64,000 nt of DNA from Pedococcus sp031456495 (lineage in GTDB: Bacteria; Actinomycetota; Actinomycetes; Actinomycetales; Dermatophilaceae): positions 1,612,001 to 1,676,000 of the forward strand of contig NZ_JAVDUW010000001.1 of NCBI RefSeq assembly GCF_031456495.1. Direction: 5' to 3'. Positions 8,999 through 17,725 of this stretch are shown piece after piece. The notes below the pieces were generated by a model. It was not told the DNA's origin. It ran no database searches and saw only the letters and a program-made list of their open reading frames with translations. Positions within the stretch are counted from its first letter, which is position 1, and every line of letters begins with the position of its first letter. Made by a program: the position numbers and the translations under genes.

Positions 8999-9028
8999 TC
9001 GGGTCTCCGGTGTCGGTGTCGGTGTCGG

Positions 9029-10015
9029 TCAGCGGTTGTATGCCGGCATGGGGCCGTCCAGGGTGCGGCCCACCTCCGCGCAGGCGTCGAGGACGTCGGC
9101 GGGCAGGGGTCCGCGGTCGGCGACGGCGAGGTTGGCCCGCAGCTGGTGGGGCTTGGAGCCGCCGAGCAGGACCGCCGAGACGACCTCCTGCGACAGCAGC
9201 CAGCGCAGGGCGAGCTCCGGCAGGCCGAGACCGGCGTCGCGCGCGATGCCGTCGAGCGCCTCGACCGCATCGAACAGCGCGCGGTTCCAGTAGCGGTCTC
9301 GGTACATCTGCGACAGGGCCGACGACCCGAACCTGCCCTCGCCGGGCGCCTCGTCGAACCGGTGCCGGCCGGTCAGCAGGCCCCCGCCCAGCGGGTTGTA
9401 GACGACCGTGGCGAGCCCGTGGGTCGTGGCGAACTCGGCATACTCCTGCTCGATCCGGCGGGCCACGAGGTTGTAGAGCTGCTGGGCGACCACCGGGCGC
9501 GGGGCGCCGGCGCGGTCGCACGCCGCCTCGACGTCCGCGACCTGCCAGGCCGCGTAGTTCGAGACCCCGAGGGCCCCGACGAGGCCCTCGTCGACCAGCT
9601 CGGCCAGGGCCGCCGCCGTCTCGTCGAGCGGCACCGACCGGTCGGGCTGGTGCAGGTAGAGCAGGTCGACGCGGTCGGTGCCCAACCGGCGCAGGCTCGC
9701 CTCGAGCGAGGGGCGGATGCCCTCTCGCGACAGCAGCGGGTGCCCGCCGGCGTCGCCGGCGTAGATGCCGACCTTGGTCGCGATGCTCACGTCCTCGAAC
9801 CGGCCGCGAAGGACCTCGCCGAGGATCTCCTCACTGCGCCCACCGGCATACCCGTTGGCGGTGTCGATGGCGGTGACGCCGGCGTCGAGCGCGACCTGCA
9901 CCATCTCGCGCGCGGTGTCGAGGTCGGCGGTGTCGCCGAACGTCATCGTGCCGAGCACGAGGCGCGGCAACGGCTTGACCAGCCCGGGCAGGGGGGTCGT
10001 CGCGGTGGCGGTCAC
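9029..10015 (-). CDS. Aldo/keto reductase
   Basis: 328 residues from GTG 10015, which overlaps the ATPase stop by 4 bp. The AKR catalytic tetrad is present: Asp and Tyr in AIDTANGYAGGRSEEILG, Lys in IATKVG, His in LLYLHQPD. The C-terminal SAVLLGGSKPHQLRANL region is the usual NADP-binding end. It probably interconverts a sugar aldehyde and alcohol, or oxidises an aldose to the lactone, feeding the aldolase encoded next. A gap of 30 bp separates it from the aldolase gene, the loosest junction in an otherwise overlapping operon. Confidence 0.9.
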   Translation of the reverse strand: MTATATTPLPGLVKPLPRLVLGTMTFGDTADLDTAREMVQVALDAGVTAIDTANGYAGGRSEEILGEVLRGRFEDVSIATKVGIYAGDAGGHPLLSREGIRPSLEASLRRLGTDRVDLLYLHQPDRSVPLDETAAALAELVDEGLVGALGVSNYAAWQVADVEAACDRAGAPRPVVAQQLYNLVARRIEQEYAEFATTHGLATVVYNPLGGGLLTGRHRFDEAPGEGRFGSSALSQMYRDRYWNRALFDAVEALDGIARDAGLGLPELALRWLLSQEVVSAVLLGGSKPHQLRANLAVADRGPLPADVLDACAEVGRTLDGPMPAYNR

Positions 10016-10899
10016 GAGGCCACCGCCTGGGCGGCAGCCTGGTTCTCGGCGGCGCGGGCCGCGGCGATCGCCCGGACCACGTCGCGGGGCTTGCGGCCCG
10101 ACATGAGGGCCGGGTCGAGGGCGCTGCGCCGCAGCTGGCGGGTGTACTCCTCGCGCGGACGCGTCAGCAGCTCCTCGGTGTCGCCCTGCTCGACGACCTG
10201 CCCCCGGCGCAGGACGAGCACCTGCTCGCTGATCGCGCGGACGACGCCCAGGTTGTGCGAGATGACGAGGTAGGTCAGCCCCGTCTCCCGGCGCAGCTCG
10301 GCCAGGATCTCCAGCACCTGCGCCTGCACGCTGACGTCGAGGGCGCTGGTCGCCTCGTCGAGGACGAGCACCTCCGGGTCGGACGCGAGCGCCCGGGCGA
10401 TGCCGATGCGCTGGCGCTGGCCGCCGGAGAACTCGTGCGGCTTGCGGTCGAGGGCCGAGGCGGGCAGCCCCACCTGGTCGATGAGCTCGCCGGCCCGCTT
10501 GCGCCGGGCGGACCCGGACCGCTCCCCGCGGGCGCGCATCGGCTCGGCGACGATGTCGCGGGCGGACAGGTGGGGGTCCAGCGAGCCGTACGGGTCCTGG
10601 AACACCATCTGGATGCGGTGCCGCAGCGGCCGCAGCTGGCGCTCCCCGAGGGTGGCGAGGTCGGTGCCGTCGAGGACGACCGAGCCGGAGGTCGGCTTCA
10701 GCAGCCGGACGAGGGCCTTGGCGATGGTGGACTTGCCCGACCCGGACTCGCCGACGACGGCCAGCGAGCCACCCGCCGGGATCGAGAACGACACGTCGTC
10801 GACCGCGCGGTAGGCGTGCTCGCCCGAGCCGTACTCGACGACGAGGTTGCGGACCTCCAGCAGTGGGGCTCCCGGGGTGCGCTGGCTCTGGGTGCTCAC
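10012..10899 (-). CDS. ABC transporter ATPase, oligopeptide/nickel/sugar-acid type (second subunit)
   Basis: 295 residues from GTG 10899 with GGGAGA upstream and a 4-bp overlap with the previous ATPase. Walker A GESGSGKST, Q-loop in MVFQDPYGSLDPH, signature FSGGQRQRIGIARAL, Walker B LVLDEATSALD and H-loop ISHNLGVV are all intact. The C-terminus carries the OppF/DppF-type extension (DTEELLTRPREEYTRQL). It would form the nucleotide-binding heterodimer with the next gene's product and power import of the ligand bound by the lipoprotein encoded at 13628-15253. Confidence 0.93.
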   Translation of the reverse strand: MSTQSQRTPGAPLLEVRNLVVEYGSGEHAYRAVDDVSFSIPAGGSLAVVGESGSGKSTIAKALVRLLKPTSGSVVLDGTDLATLGERQLRPLRHRIQMVFQDPYGSLDPHLSARDIVAEPMRARGERSGSARRKRAGELIDQVGLPASALDRKPHEFSGGQRQRIGIARALASDPEVLVLDEATSALDVSVQAQVLEILAELRRETGLTYLVISHNLGVVRAISEQVLVLRRGQVVEQGDTEELLTRPREEYTRQLRRSALDPALMSGRKPRDVVRAIAAARAAENQAAAQAVAS

Positions 10900-11789
10900 G
10901 CGACGTCTCCCTTCGTGGTGAGCAGGCGCGGGCGGTGGGCCGGCTCGGCGGCGCCCGCGACGGGCAGGGCGACAGGTTCGGGCGTCGCCTCGGGGTCCTG
11001 CCAGGCACCGAGGGCCGGTATGGCGGCGAGCAGCTGGCGCGTGTACGCGTGCTGCGGTGCGTCGACGACCTGCTCCACCGGGCCGCTCTCGACGAACGAG
11101 CCCGCCTTCATCACGTGGATGCGGTCGCTCATGAGGCGGGCGACTCCGAGGTCGTGGGTGATGAGCAGCATGGCCGCGCCCGTCTCCTCCTGGATCTCGA
11201 GGAGCAGGTCGAGGATGCCGGCCTGCACCGTCACGTCGAGGGCGGAGGTCGGCTCGTCCGCGACGATGAGGTCGGCCTCGGCCGACATCGCCATCGCGAT
11301 GAGCACGCGCTGCAGCATCCCGCCCGACAGCTGGTGCGGGTAGGACTTCAACCGGCGCTCGGGCACGCTGAGGTGCACCTGGCGCAGCAGCTCCAGCGCC
11401 CGGGCCGAGGCGTCCCGCTTGCCGAGCTCGGGGTGGCTCAGGCGGATGGCCTCGACCATCTGCCGCTCGATCGTGGCGATGGGGTTGAGCGCCGTCATCG
11501 GGTCCTGCGGGATGAGGGCGACCGTGCGGCCGCGCAGCGCGGTGATGTGCTTGCGGGTGCCGACGACGTCCTTGCCGTCGATGGTGGCCGTGCCGCCGAG
11601 GACGGCGAGGTCGTCGGGCAGCAGCCGCAGCAGGGCCATCGCGGTCGTGGACTTCCCCGACCCCGACTCGCCGATGATCGTCACGGTCTCGCCGCGGTCG
11701 ATGTGGAAGCTCACGCCGTCGACCGCGCGGACGACGCCGTGCGGCGCCATGAGGTCGACCGTCAGGTCCTGCACGTCGACGATGCTCAT
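10896..11789 (-). CDS. ABC transporter ATPase, oligopeptide/nickel/sugar-acid type (first subunit)
   Basis: 297 residues from ATG 11789, preceded by GGGGAG and overlapping the permease stop (ATGA). Walker A GESGSGKST, Q-loop PQDPMTALNP, signature LSGGMLQRV, Walker B IVADEPTSALD and H-loop ITHDLGVA are complete, followed by the OppD-like C-terminal extension (PQHAYTRQLLAAIP). The tail is Pro/Ala-rich. Partner of the ATPase encoded immediately downstream. Confidence 0.93.
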   Translation of the reverse strand: MSIVDVQDLTVDLMAPHGVVRAVDGVSFHIDRGETVTIIGESGSGKSTTAMALLRLLPDDLAVLGGTATIDGKDVVGTRKHITALRGRTVALIPQDPMTALNPIATIERQMVEAIRLSHPELGKRDASARALELLRQVHLSVPERRLKSYPHQLSGGMLQRVLIAMAMSAEADLIVADEPTSALDVTVQAGILDLLLEIQEETGAAMLLITHDLGVARLMSDRIHVMKAGSFVESGPVEQVVDAPQHAYTRQLLAAIPALGAWQDPEATPEPVALPVAGAAEPAHRPRLLTTKGDVA

Positions 11790-12691
11790 GACTCGCTCCC
11801 CGCCTTGGCGCGGCGGACCCGGTCCCGCAGGCCGTCGCCGAGCAGGTTGACCCCGAGGACCAGCAGCGCGATCGCGATGCCCGGGACGGTGACGAGCCAC
11901 CACTCACCGGTCACGAACAGCTCGCGGCCGTCGGAGATGATGCCGCCCCACGTCGGGTACGGCCGCTGCACGCCGGCGCCGAGGAAGGACAGCGCGCTCT
12001 CGAGCAGCACCGCCTGGGCCAGGAGGAGGAACACCACGACCAGGGTCTGGGACAGGATGTTGGGGATGATGTGCCGCACGATGATCGTCATGCGGCGCAG
12101 GCCCAGGACCTGGGCCGCGGCGACGTACGGCTTCTCCCGCTCCACGAGCACCAGGGCCCGGGTGAGGCGGGCGGGCTCGGGCCACTGCGCGAGCGCGATG
12201 ACGAGGGTGATGACCGGGACCGACGGCCCGAACAGCGCGACGACCAGCAGCAGCATGAGCAGCAGGGGCAGCGACATCTGCGCCTCGAGCAGCCGGGAGA
12301 CGACCGAGTCGACCCAGCCGCCGAGGTAGCCCGCAGCCGCGCCGGCGACCACGCCGACCACGCCGGAGAGCAGGATCGCGAGGAAGCCGATCAGCAGCGA
12401 GGTCTGGCCGCCGAAGAGGATGCGCGACAGCAGGTCGCGCCCGTTCGGGTCGGTGCCGAGCAGGTGCCCCGGGCTGAGCGGCGGCAGGTGCGAGGCGGAG
12501 AGGTTGCCGCGCAGCGGATCGGGCAACGGCAGGACGTCGGCCAGCACGACCGGCAGGACGACCACGGCGGCGCAGACCGCGCCGAGCCAGATCTTGACGG
12601 TGCTGTACCGCGCCTTGCGGGCGGCCGCGGACCGGCGCAGCAGTCGCGCCGGGACGGCGACGCGGGGGCGGGGCAGGGCGGTGTCGCTCAT
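11786..12691 (-). CDS. ABC transporter permease, DppC/OppC family
   Basis: 301 residues from ATG 12691, preceded by GGAGG and overlapping the preceding permease stop (ATGA). A cytoplasmic basic N-terminus leads to one helix (VKIWLGAVCAAVVVLPVVLA), then the characteristic HLLGTDPNGRDLLSRILFGGQTSL motif, and about five more helices. The EAA-like loop that docks the ATPase is EREKPYVAAAQVLGLRR. Forms the channel with the gene upstream. Confidence 0.92.
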   Translation of the reverse strand: MSDTALPRPRVAVPARLLRRSAAARKARYSTVKIWLGAVCAAVVVLPVVLADVLPLPDPLRGNLSASHLPPLSPGHLLGTDPNGRDLLSRILFGGQTSLLIGFLAILLSGVVGVVAGAAAGYLGGWVDSVVSRLLEAQMSLPLLLMLLLVVALFGPSVPVITLVIALAQWPEPARLTRALVLVEREKPYVAAAQVLGLRRMTIIVRHIIPNILSQTLVVVFLLLAQAVLLESALSFLGAGVQRPYPTWGGIISDGRELFVTGEWWLVTVPGIAIALLVLGVNLLGDGLRDRVRRAKAGSES

Positions 12692-13623
12692 GCGCGGGCC
12701 TCCTGTCCGAGTCGGACCCTGGGGTCCATGAGGGGGTAGAGCAGGTCGACCAGGAGCTGGACGACCAGGGCCAGGACGACGGTCACCAGGACCGTGGCCT
12801 GGATCAGCGGGAAGTCGCGGCGCTGGAGCGCGTCGACGACGAGCTCGCCGACACCCGGCCACTTGAAGACGACCTCGACGATGACCACGCCGTTGAGCAT
12901 CGCGGCGAACCGGGTGCCCAGGGCGGTGACGACCGGGATCGCGGAGTTCGCGAACGCGTACCGCCAGGTGAGGCGACGCTCGGAGACCCCGCGCGAGCGG
13001 GCGATGGTGACGTACGGCGCGGTGAGGTTCGTGACCATCTCGCGCCGCACGAGCCGGGAGATCAGCGCCACCTGCAGGATGACGATCGTCAGGCAGGGCA
13101 GCACGATCGAGCTCATCGAGGTGAAGCCGGAGGGCGAGAAGATCTGCAGGTTCACGGCGAAGACGATGAGCAGCACGAACCCGATCCAGAAGTCCGGCAT
13201 CGACTGCCCGGCGATGGTCGCCATGTTCGCCCCGAGCTCGGGGGCGGTGTCGCGCCGGCGTGCCATCCACACCCCGAGCGGGACCGCGACCAGCGCCGTG
13301 ACGACGATCGCGACCACCGCCAGGGTGATGGTGTACGGGAGCCGTTCCATCACCACGGACAGGGCCTGCTGGCGGAACTGGAAGGACTGCCCGAGGTCCC
13401 CGCGCAGCACCTGACCGAGGTAGGTGAGGTACTGCTGCAGGACCGGCTGGTCGAGCCCGAACTGGTGGCGGATCGCCTCGAGCTGCTCCGACGACGGGTT
13501 CGGCGGGGCGTAGTTCACGGCGGGGTCGCCCGGCGCCATGCGGAGCAGGATGAAGACGGCGGTGACGGTCATCCAGGCGGTGAGCACCGTCTGGGCGACG
13601 CGTTTGAGCACGTACCGGCGCAT
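12688..13623 (-). CDS. ABC transporter permease, DppB/OppB family
   Basis: 311 residues from ATG 13623, 4 bp after the binding-protein stop. N-terminal RRYVLKRVAQTVLTAWMTVTAVFILLRMAPGDP is the family hallmark, followed by an extracytoplasmic loop (GLDQPVLQQYLTYLGQVLRGDLGQSF) and about five helices. The ATPase-contact loop is TAPYVTIARSRGVSERRL. First permease of the importer. Confidence 0.92.
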   Translation of the reverse strand: MRRYVLKRVAQTVLTAWMTVTAVFILLRMAPGDPAVNYAPPNPSSEQLEAIRHQFGLDQPVLQQYLTYLGQVLRGDLGQSFQFRQQALSVVMERLPYTITLAVVAIVVTALVAVPLGVWMARRRDTAPELGANMATIAGQSMPDFWIGFVLLIVFAVNLQIFSPSGFTSMSSIVLPCLTIVILQVALISRLVRREMVTNLTAPYVTIARSRGVSERRLTWRYAFANSAIPVVTALGTRFAAMLNGVVIVEVVFKWPGVGELVVDALQRRDFPLIQATVLVTVVLALVVQLLVDLLYPLMDPRVRLGQEARA

Positions 13624-13627
13624 GGGG

Positions 13628-15253
13628 TCAGCCTGACACCTTGACCTTGGACAGGTCGTAGGAGTTCGCGGGCGACAGGTCGAGCGCGGTGACGCGCTTG
13701 CGCTTGGCCAGGACGACGTCCGGGGTCCACGCCCACATGGCCGGCCAGAGCGCCCAGATCTTCTTCTGCGCATCGGCGAGCAGCGCGTTGCGCTTGCCCT
13801 CGTCGGCCTCGCCGGAGGCCTGGTCGAGCAGCGCCACGACGTCCGGGGCGACGAAGCCCTGGTAGGTGTCGCGGGTCTTCTCCTTCTCGGGCGTCCCGCC
13901 GTACTGGCCCTGCAGGTTGGTCAGCGCCAGTCCGGTCTGGTTGCCGTAGCCGTTGGCCAGCACGTCCCAGTCGCCGGCCTCGCCGCGACGCCACGCGTTG
14001 ATGTCGCCGCCCTTGGGGATCATCTTGAGGACCGACTTCACGCCCACGTCGGACAGCATCCCCGAGATCGCCTCGAGCACGCGGGCCGCACCGGCGAACT
14101 CCGAGTCCTCCCAGATGAAGGTGAGGCTGAGGTTCGAGACGCCCGCCGCGGCCAGCATCGACTTCGCCTTGGCCGGGTCGAAGGTGTAGTCGCCGGTCTT
14201 GACGTAGCCCGCGAGGGTCGTGGGGACGACGCCCTCGGCGGAGCGGACCAGCCCGTTCATCAGGCTCTTGATGAGGGCGTCGTGGTCGACCGCGTGCGAG
14301 AGCGCCTCGCGCACCTCGGGCCTGGACAGCGGATGGGACGACGGCTTGCGGAAGTTGTAGAACAGGTGGATCAGCCGGGTGCCCGGCTCCTGCACGATGT
14401 CGATGTCCTTCTTGGTCTTCAGCGAGGCGGTCGACTCTGGGGTGATCGTGTCGATGACGTCGGCCTGCCCGGAGGTGATGGCGATGACGCGGGCGCCCTC
14501 CTCCTCCTGGTAGGAGACCTTGACCTCCTTGAGCAGCGCCTTCTCACCCCAGTAGTTCTCGTTGCGCACGAGGCGGTAGGTGCCGGTGCCCGAGTCGGCC
14601 TCCGCGACGGTGAACGGGCCGGACCCGATGCCGTCGCGCAGCTCCTCGGGCTTGTTGGCCTTGGCCGGCGTGATGAGGATGTTCGACATCAGCGAGTTGA
14701 GCGTCGCGAGCGGCTTCTTGGTCGTCAGGGTGAAGGTCTTGTCATCGACCTTGGCGAACATCGGCTGCTCGGGGAACTGGGAGGCGACATAGCCGGCCTT
14801 GACCTGGAAGTAGAGCTTGAGCGCGGTGTCGACGTCCTCGACGGTGACCGGGGACTTGTCGGAGTAGTGGATGCCGTCGCGCAGCGTGACCGTCCACACC
14901 GTGGGGGACGTCTGCTCGAAGGACTGCGCCAGGACGAGCTCGGGCTTGAGGTCGTTGCCGATGCGCGTCAGGGCCTGGCGCACCGCGCGCTGCACGGTGA
15001 CCGCGGCGTCGTACTGGTTCAGCTTGTTGTCCAGGCTCACCAGGTTGCGGTTGAGGACGATGCTGATGCTGCCGCCGTCGGCCGCGGCGGACCCGCCGGA
15101 CCCGGCCGCCGACTGCGGACCGGCGCAGGCGCTCACAGCGGCCCCGACGGCGGTGCTGAGGCCGATGAGGCCGGCGAACTGCAGCACGGCTCGGCGGGAC
15201 ACACCCTCGCTCCCGGAAACGGTGGCCTCGAGGGACCGGACGATGTCGGACAT
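13628..15253 (-). CDS. Extracellular solute-binding lipoprotein, SBP family 5
   Basis: 541 residues from ATG 15253 with a strong AGGAGG site. The leader is twin-arginine like (SRRAVLQFAGL) and ends in a lipobox VSAC with Cys43 as probable lipidation site. The mature part has the cluster C (DppA/OppA) features: an early WTVTLRDGIHYSDKSPVTVEDV segment and a late DINAWRRGEAGDWDVLANGYG region. First gene of the importer operon, so its promoter lies in the 15254-15480 divergent region. Family members bind peptides, nickel, opines or oligosaccharides; the neighbourhood argues for a sugar-acid conjugate. Confidence 0.92.
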   Translation of the reverse strand: MSDIVRSLEATVSGSEGVSRRAVLQFAGLIGLSTAVGAAVSACAGPQSAAGSGGSAAADGGSISIVLNRNLVSLDNKLNQYDAAVTVQRAVRQALTRIGNDLKPELVLAQSFEQTSPTVWTVTLRDGIHYSDKSPVTVEDVDTALKLYFQVKAGYVASQFPEQPMFAKVDDKTFTLTTKKPLATLNSLMSNILITPAKANKPEELRDGIGSGPFTVAEADSGTGTYRLVRNENYWGEKALLKEVKVSYQEEEGARVIAITSGQADVIDTITPESTASLKTKKDIDIVQEPGTRLIHLFYNFRKPSSHPLSRPEVREALSHAVDHDALIKSLMNGLVRSAEGVVPTTLAGYVKTGDYTFDPAKAKSMLAAAGVSNLSLTFIWEDSEFAGAARVLEAISGMLSDVGVKSVLKMIPKGGDINAWRRGEAGDWDVLANGYGNQTGLALTNLQGQYGGTPEKEKTRDTYQGFVAPDVVALLDQASGEADEGKRNALLADAQKKIWALWPAMWAWTPDVVLAKRKRVTALDLSPANSYDLSKVKVSG

Positions 15254-15325
15254 GAACTTCCTCCTTGAAGTCTCCGGGGATGCGCCCAGGGGGGCGTCTC
15301 TGCTCCGACGGCCACGATGACACAG

Positions 15326-15342
15326 TTGCGCGTTGTGCGCAA
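15326..15342. promoter_or_regulatory. Operator-like palindrome in the divergent control region (site 1)
   Basis: TTGCGC (15326-15331) and GCGCAA (15337-15342) form perfect 6-bp arms around a 5-bp spacer. The 15 bases 15328-15342 recur exactly, on the opposite strand, at 15547-15561. Placed 73 bp upstream of the binding-protein start and about 140 bp upstream of the kinase start. Likely target of the DeoR repressor encoded at 17726-18520. Confidence 0.65.
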
Positions 15343-15359
15343 TACCTGTAGCGTGAAAT

Positions 15360-15374
15360 GCGTTATGTGAACGC
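15360..15374. promoter_or_regulatory. Second, diverged palindrome in the same control region
   Basis: GCGTT (15360-15364) and AACGC (15370-15374) are perfect 5-bp arms separated by ATGTG. Arm length, 5-bp spacer and GCGTT core resemble site 1, 34 bp away, so it may be an additional weaker half of the same operator array. Alternatively coincidental. Confidence 0.35.
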
Positions 15375-15480
15375 TGGTGCAGAGCCGCACCGCTTCTCCA
15401 GCCACTGGCGTGAGCACGCACCACCACCGCGAAAACCGCTGTGGTACTTGGACTTCGAAGGGCTCGGGGAGGTCGCGTCG

Positions 15481-16695
15481 ATGACGGAGCAGCTCATCCT
15501 GGCCGACGACCTTTCCGGCGCGTCGGAGGCTGCGGCGCAGTTCTTGTTGCGCACAACGCGCATTCAGGTGAATTGTTCACCGCAGCCGCAGCCGCAGCCG
15601 GCGGCCGACACCCGGGTCCTGTGCATCGACCTGGACACCCGGCACGAGCCGCAGCCCGCGGTCACGGGGCAGGTCCGCACGGCGCTGGCAAGCGCCGGCT
15701 GCCCCCAGCACGTGCTGGTCAAGGTCGACTCCCTGCTGCGCGGCACCCCCGAGCACCTCGTGCGCGCGGTGCGCGAGGCGCTCACGCCACCCGGGTCCCT
15801 GGCACCCGCCGCGGTCGTCTGCCCCGCCACCCCGGCCCTGGGCCGCACGGTCGTCGACGGCGTCGTGCGCGTCGCCGGCCGGCCGCTGCACGAGACGGAC
15901 CTCTGGCACGCCGAGCACCGCACCCCTCCGCGCAGCGCAGCCGAGGCGCTCCCCGGGCTGGACGTCGTGGACGTCCCGCTCGATCTCGTGCGCGGTCCGC
16001 GCAACCGGCTGGTCGCCGTCCTGCACGACGCGGCCCGCGCCGGCCGGACCTGTTTCTGCGATGCCGAGGTCGATGCCGACCTCGACGCCCTCGTTGCCGC
16101 GGCCGCCGAGCTGCCGGGCGCCGTGCTCGTGGGTGCGGGCGGGCTCGCCGCCGCTGCCGCCCGCGCCCTCCCACCCGACGCGCAGGAGCGGTCCGTATGC
16201 CGTGACACCGCCGCATCCGCACCCCGCGTCCTCGTCGTGGCCGGTTCTGCGGCACCGAGCCTCGCCTCGGAGGTGGCGGAGCTGGCGGCTGCCGGCGCCG
16301 ACCTGGTGGAGCTCACGGTCGCCGACCTGCTCGCGGGCAGCGCCCGTCTTCCCGACCTCGGCGCCACCGCGCCGGTCACCGTGGTCCGCCCGGCCGCGGC
16401 ACCCGTCGACCCGTCAGTCTCCACCCGCCTCGTCGCAGCACTGGCCGAGGCCGTCGCGCCGGCCGCACCGCCCACCGCCGCCCTGGTCCTCACCGGCGGC
16501 GAGACCGCCCGCGCCGTCCTCGACCGGCTCGGCGTGCGCAGCCTGCGACCCGTGCACGCGGACGCCGGCGCGGTCACCGCGCTGGCCGACGACGGGCGCA
16601 CCGTCGTCACCCGCCCCGGAAGCTTCGGCCACGGCGCCGCCCTGGCCGACATCGTCACGACCCTCACCCACCCACCCCACCAGGAGCCGTCATGA
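15481..16695 (+). CDS. DUF1537 four-carbon acid sugar kinase family protein
   Basis: 404 residues from ATG 15481, preceded by GGGGAGG. The N-terminal LILADDLSGASEAA and KVDSLLRGTPEHLV motifs bind the acid sugar; the C-terminal TGGETARAVLDRLG and RPGSFGHGAAL form the nucleotide-binding part. Biochemically assigned members (OtnK, DtnK, LtnK) phosphorylate erythronate or threonate to the 4-phosphate, with the adjacent PdxA2-type dehydrogenase as next step, as here. A short PQPQPQP run follows the first beta strands. An operator-like repeat (15547-15561) lies inside codons 23-27. The stop overlaps the next start. Which C4 acid is used is unresolved. Confidence 0.88.
   Translation: MTEQLILADDLSGASEAAAQFLLRTTRIQVNCSPQPQPQPAADTRVLCIDLDTRHEPQPAVTGQVRTALASAGCPQHVLVKVDSLLRGTPEHLVRAVREALTPPGSLAPAAVVCPATPALGRTVVDGVVRVAGRPLHETDLWHAEHRTPPRSAAEALPGLDVVDVPLDLVRGPRNRLVAVLHDAARAGRTCFCDAEVDADLDALVAAAAELPGAVLVGAGGLAAAAARALPPDAQERSVCRDTAASAPRVLVVAGSAAPSLASEVAELAAAGADLVELTVADLLAGSARLPDLGATAPVTVVRPAAAPVDPSVSTRLVAALAEAVAPAAPPTAALVLTGGETARAVLDRLGVRSLRPVHADAGAVTALADDGRTVVTRPGSFGHGAALADIVTTLTHPPHQEPS
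15547..15561. promoter_or_regulatory. Operator-like repeat inside the kinase gene (site 2)
   Basis: The exact reverse complement of bases 15328-15342, about 220 bp away and about 66 bp into the kinase coding region. Two matching sites flanking the promoter would allow a looped repressor complex, as known for DeoR-type and LacI-type systems. A 15-base exact repeat this close is unlikely by chance. Function inferred. Confidence 0.6.
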
Positions 16696-17696
16696 GCACA
16701 CCCCCCACCATCGCCGTCACCATGGGCGACGGCGCCGGCATCGGCCCCGAGATCGTGGTGCGGGCGCTGCTCGACCCCGAGGTCACCGACAGCGCGCACT
16801 GCGTCGTGGTGGGCGACGCCCGGCGCCTGCGCACCGCGGCGGGCATCGTCGGGCTGGAGGCCGACGTCGTCGCGGTCGACGGTGTCGCGGACGCCGAGTA
16901 CACCCCCGGTCGCATCAACGTCATCGACCTCGGCATGCTGCCGGAGGACCTGCCCTTCGGCCAGCTGTCCGCCGTCGCCGGCGACGCGGCGTACCACTAC
17001 ATCCGCGTGGCCAGCGAGCTCGCGATGGCGGGCGACGTCCAGGCCATCTGCACCGCGCCGCTCAACAAGGAGGCCCTGCACGCCGGTGGGCACGTCTTCC
17101 CGGGGCACACCGAGCTGCTGGCGAAGCTCACCGACACCCCGGAGGTGTCCATGATGCTGTCCACGCCGCGGGTCAAGGTGATCCACGTGACCACCCACAT
17201 CGGCCTCATCGACGCCGTCGCCAAGATCGAGCCGGGGCTGGTCGAGCGCACCATCCGCCGCGGCCACCGCGCCCTGGTCGACGCGGGTGTGAGCCACCCG
17301 CGCATCGGTGTCTGCGGCATCAACCCCCACGCTGGCGAGAACGGCCTGTTCGGCCACGGCGAGGAGGAGTCCAAGGTCAACCCGGGCGTCGAGGTGTGCC
17401 GCGCCGACGGCATCGACGTCCACGGCGCCCTGCCCGCCGACACGCTCTTCTTCCTCGCCGGCCGCGGCGACTACGACCTCGTCGTCGCCATGTACCACGA
17501 CCAGGGCCACGGTCCGGTGAAGGTGCTGGGGCTCGAGGCCGGCGTCAACGTCACGGTGGGCCTGCCCGTCATCCGCACCTCGGTCGACCACGGCACCGCC
17601 TTCGACATCGCCGGCAAGGGGATCGCCGACCACCGCTCGATGGTCGAGGCCCTGCGGCTGGCCCGGGAGATGGCGCCCGAACCCGTCGCCTCGTGA
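16692..17696 (+). CDS. pdxA2: PdxA2-type 4-phosphate dehydrogenase (4-hydroxythreonine-4-phosphate dehydrogenase family)
   Basis: 334 residues from ATG 16692, overlapping the kinase stop as ATGA with AGGAG upstream. Signatures: TMGDGAGIGPEI at the N-terminus, TAPLNKEAL, FPGHTELLA, GINPHAGE, the metal-binding AMYHDQGHGPVK and TSVDHGTAFD. In vitamin B6 synthesis PdxA oxidises 4-phosphohydroxy-threonine, but the paralogue beside DUF1537 kinases oxidises and decarboxylates erythronate- or threonate-4-phosphate to dihydroxyacetone phosphate. Placement argues for that catabolic role; this actinobacterium would normally make pyridoxal phosphate through PdxST. Confidence 0.9.
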   Translation: MSTPPTIAVTMGDGAGIGPEIVVRALLDPEVTDSAHCVVVGDARRLRTAAGIVGLEADVVAVDGVADAEYTPGRINVIDLGMLPEDLPFGQLSAVAGDAAYHYIRVASELAMAGDVQAICTAPLNKEALHAGGHVFPGHTELLAKLTDTPEVSMMLSTPRVKVIHVTTHIGLIDAVAKIEPGLVERTIRRGHRALVDAGVSHPRIGVCGINPHAGENGLFGHGEEESKVNPGVEVCRADGIDVHGALPADTLFFLAGRGDYDLVVAMYHDQGHGPVKVLGLEAGVNVTVGLPVIRTSVDHGTAFDIAGKGIADHRSMVEALRLAREMAPEPVAS

Positions 17697-17709
17697 GCGC
17701 CGCGTCGAC

Positions 17710-17715
17710 TAGGGT
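17710..17715 (+). promoter_or_regulatory. -10 hexamer of an internal promoter for the DeoR gene
   Basis: TAGGGT fits the actinobacterial TANNNT -10 pattern and ends 10 nt before ATG 17726, giving a nearly leaderless transcript. It would allow the regulator to be made independently of the kinase operon. Confidence 0.5.
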
Positions 17716-17725
17716 GCGCCCAACC

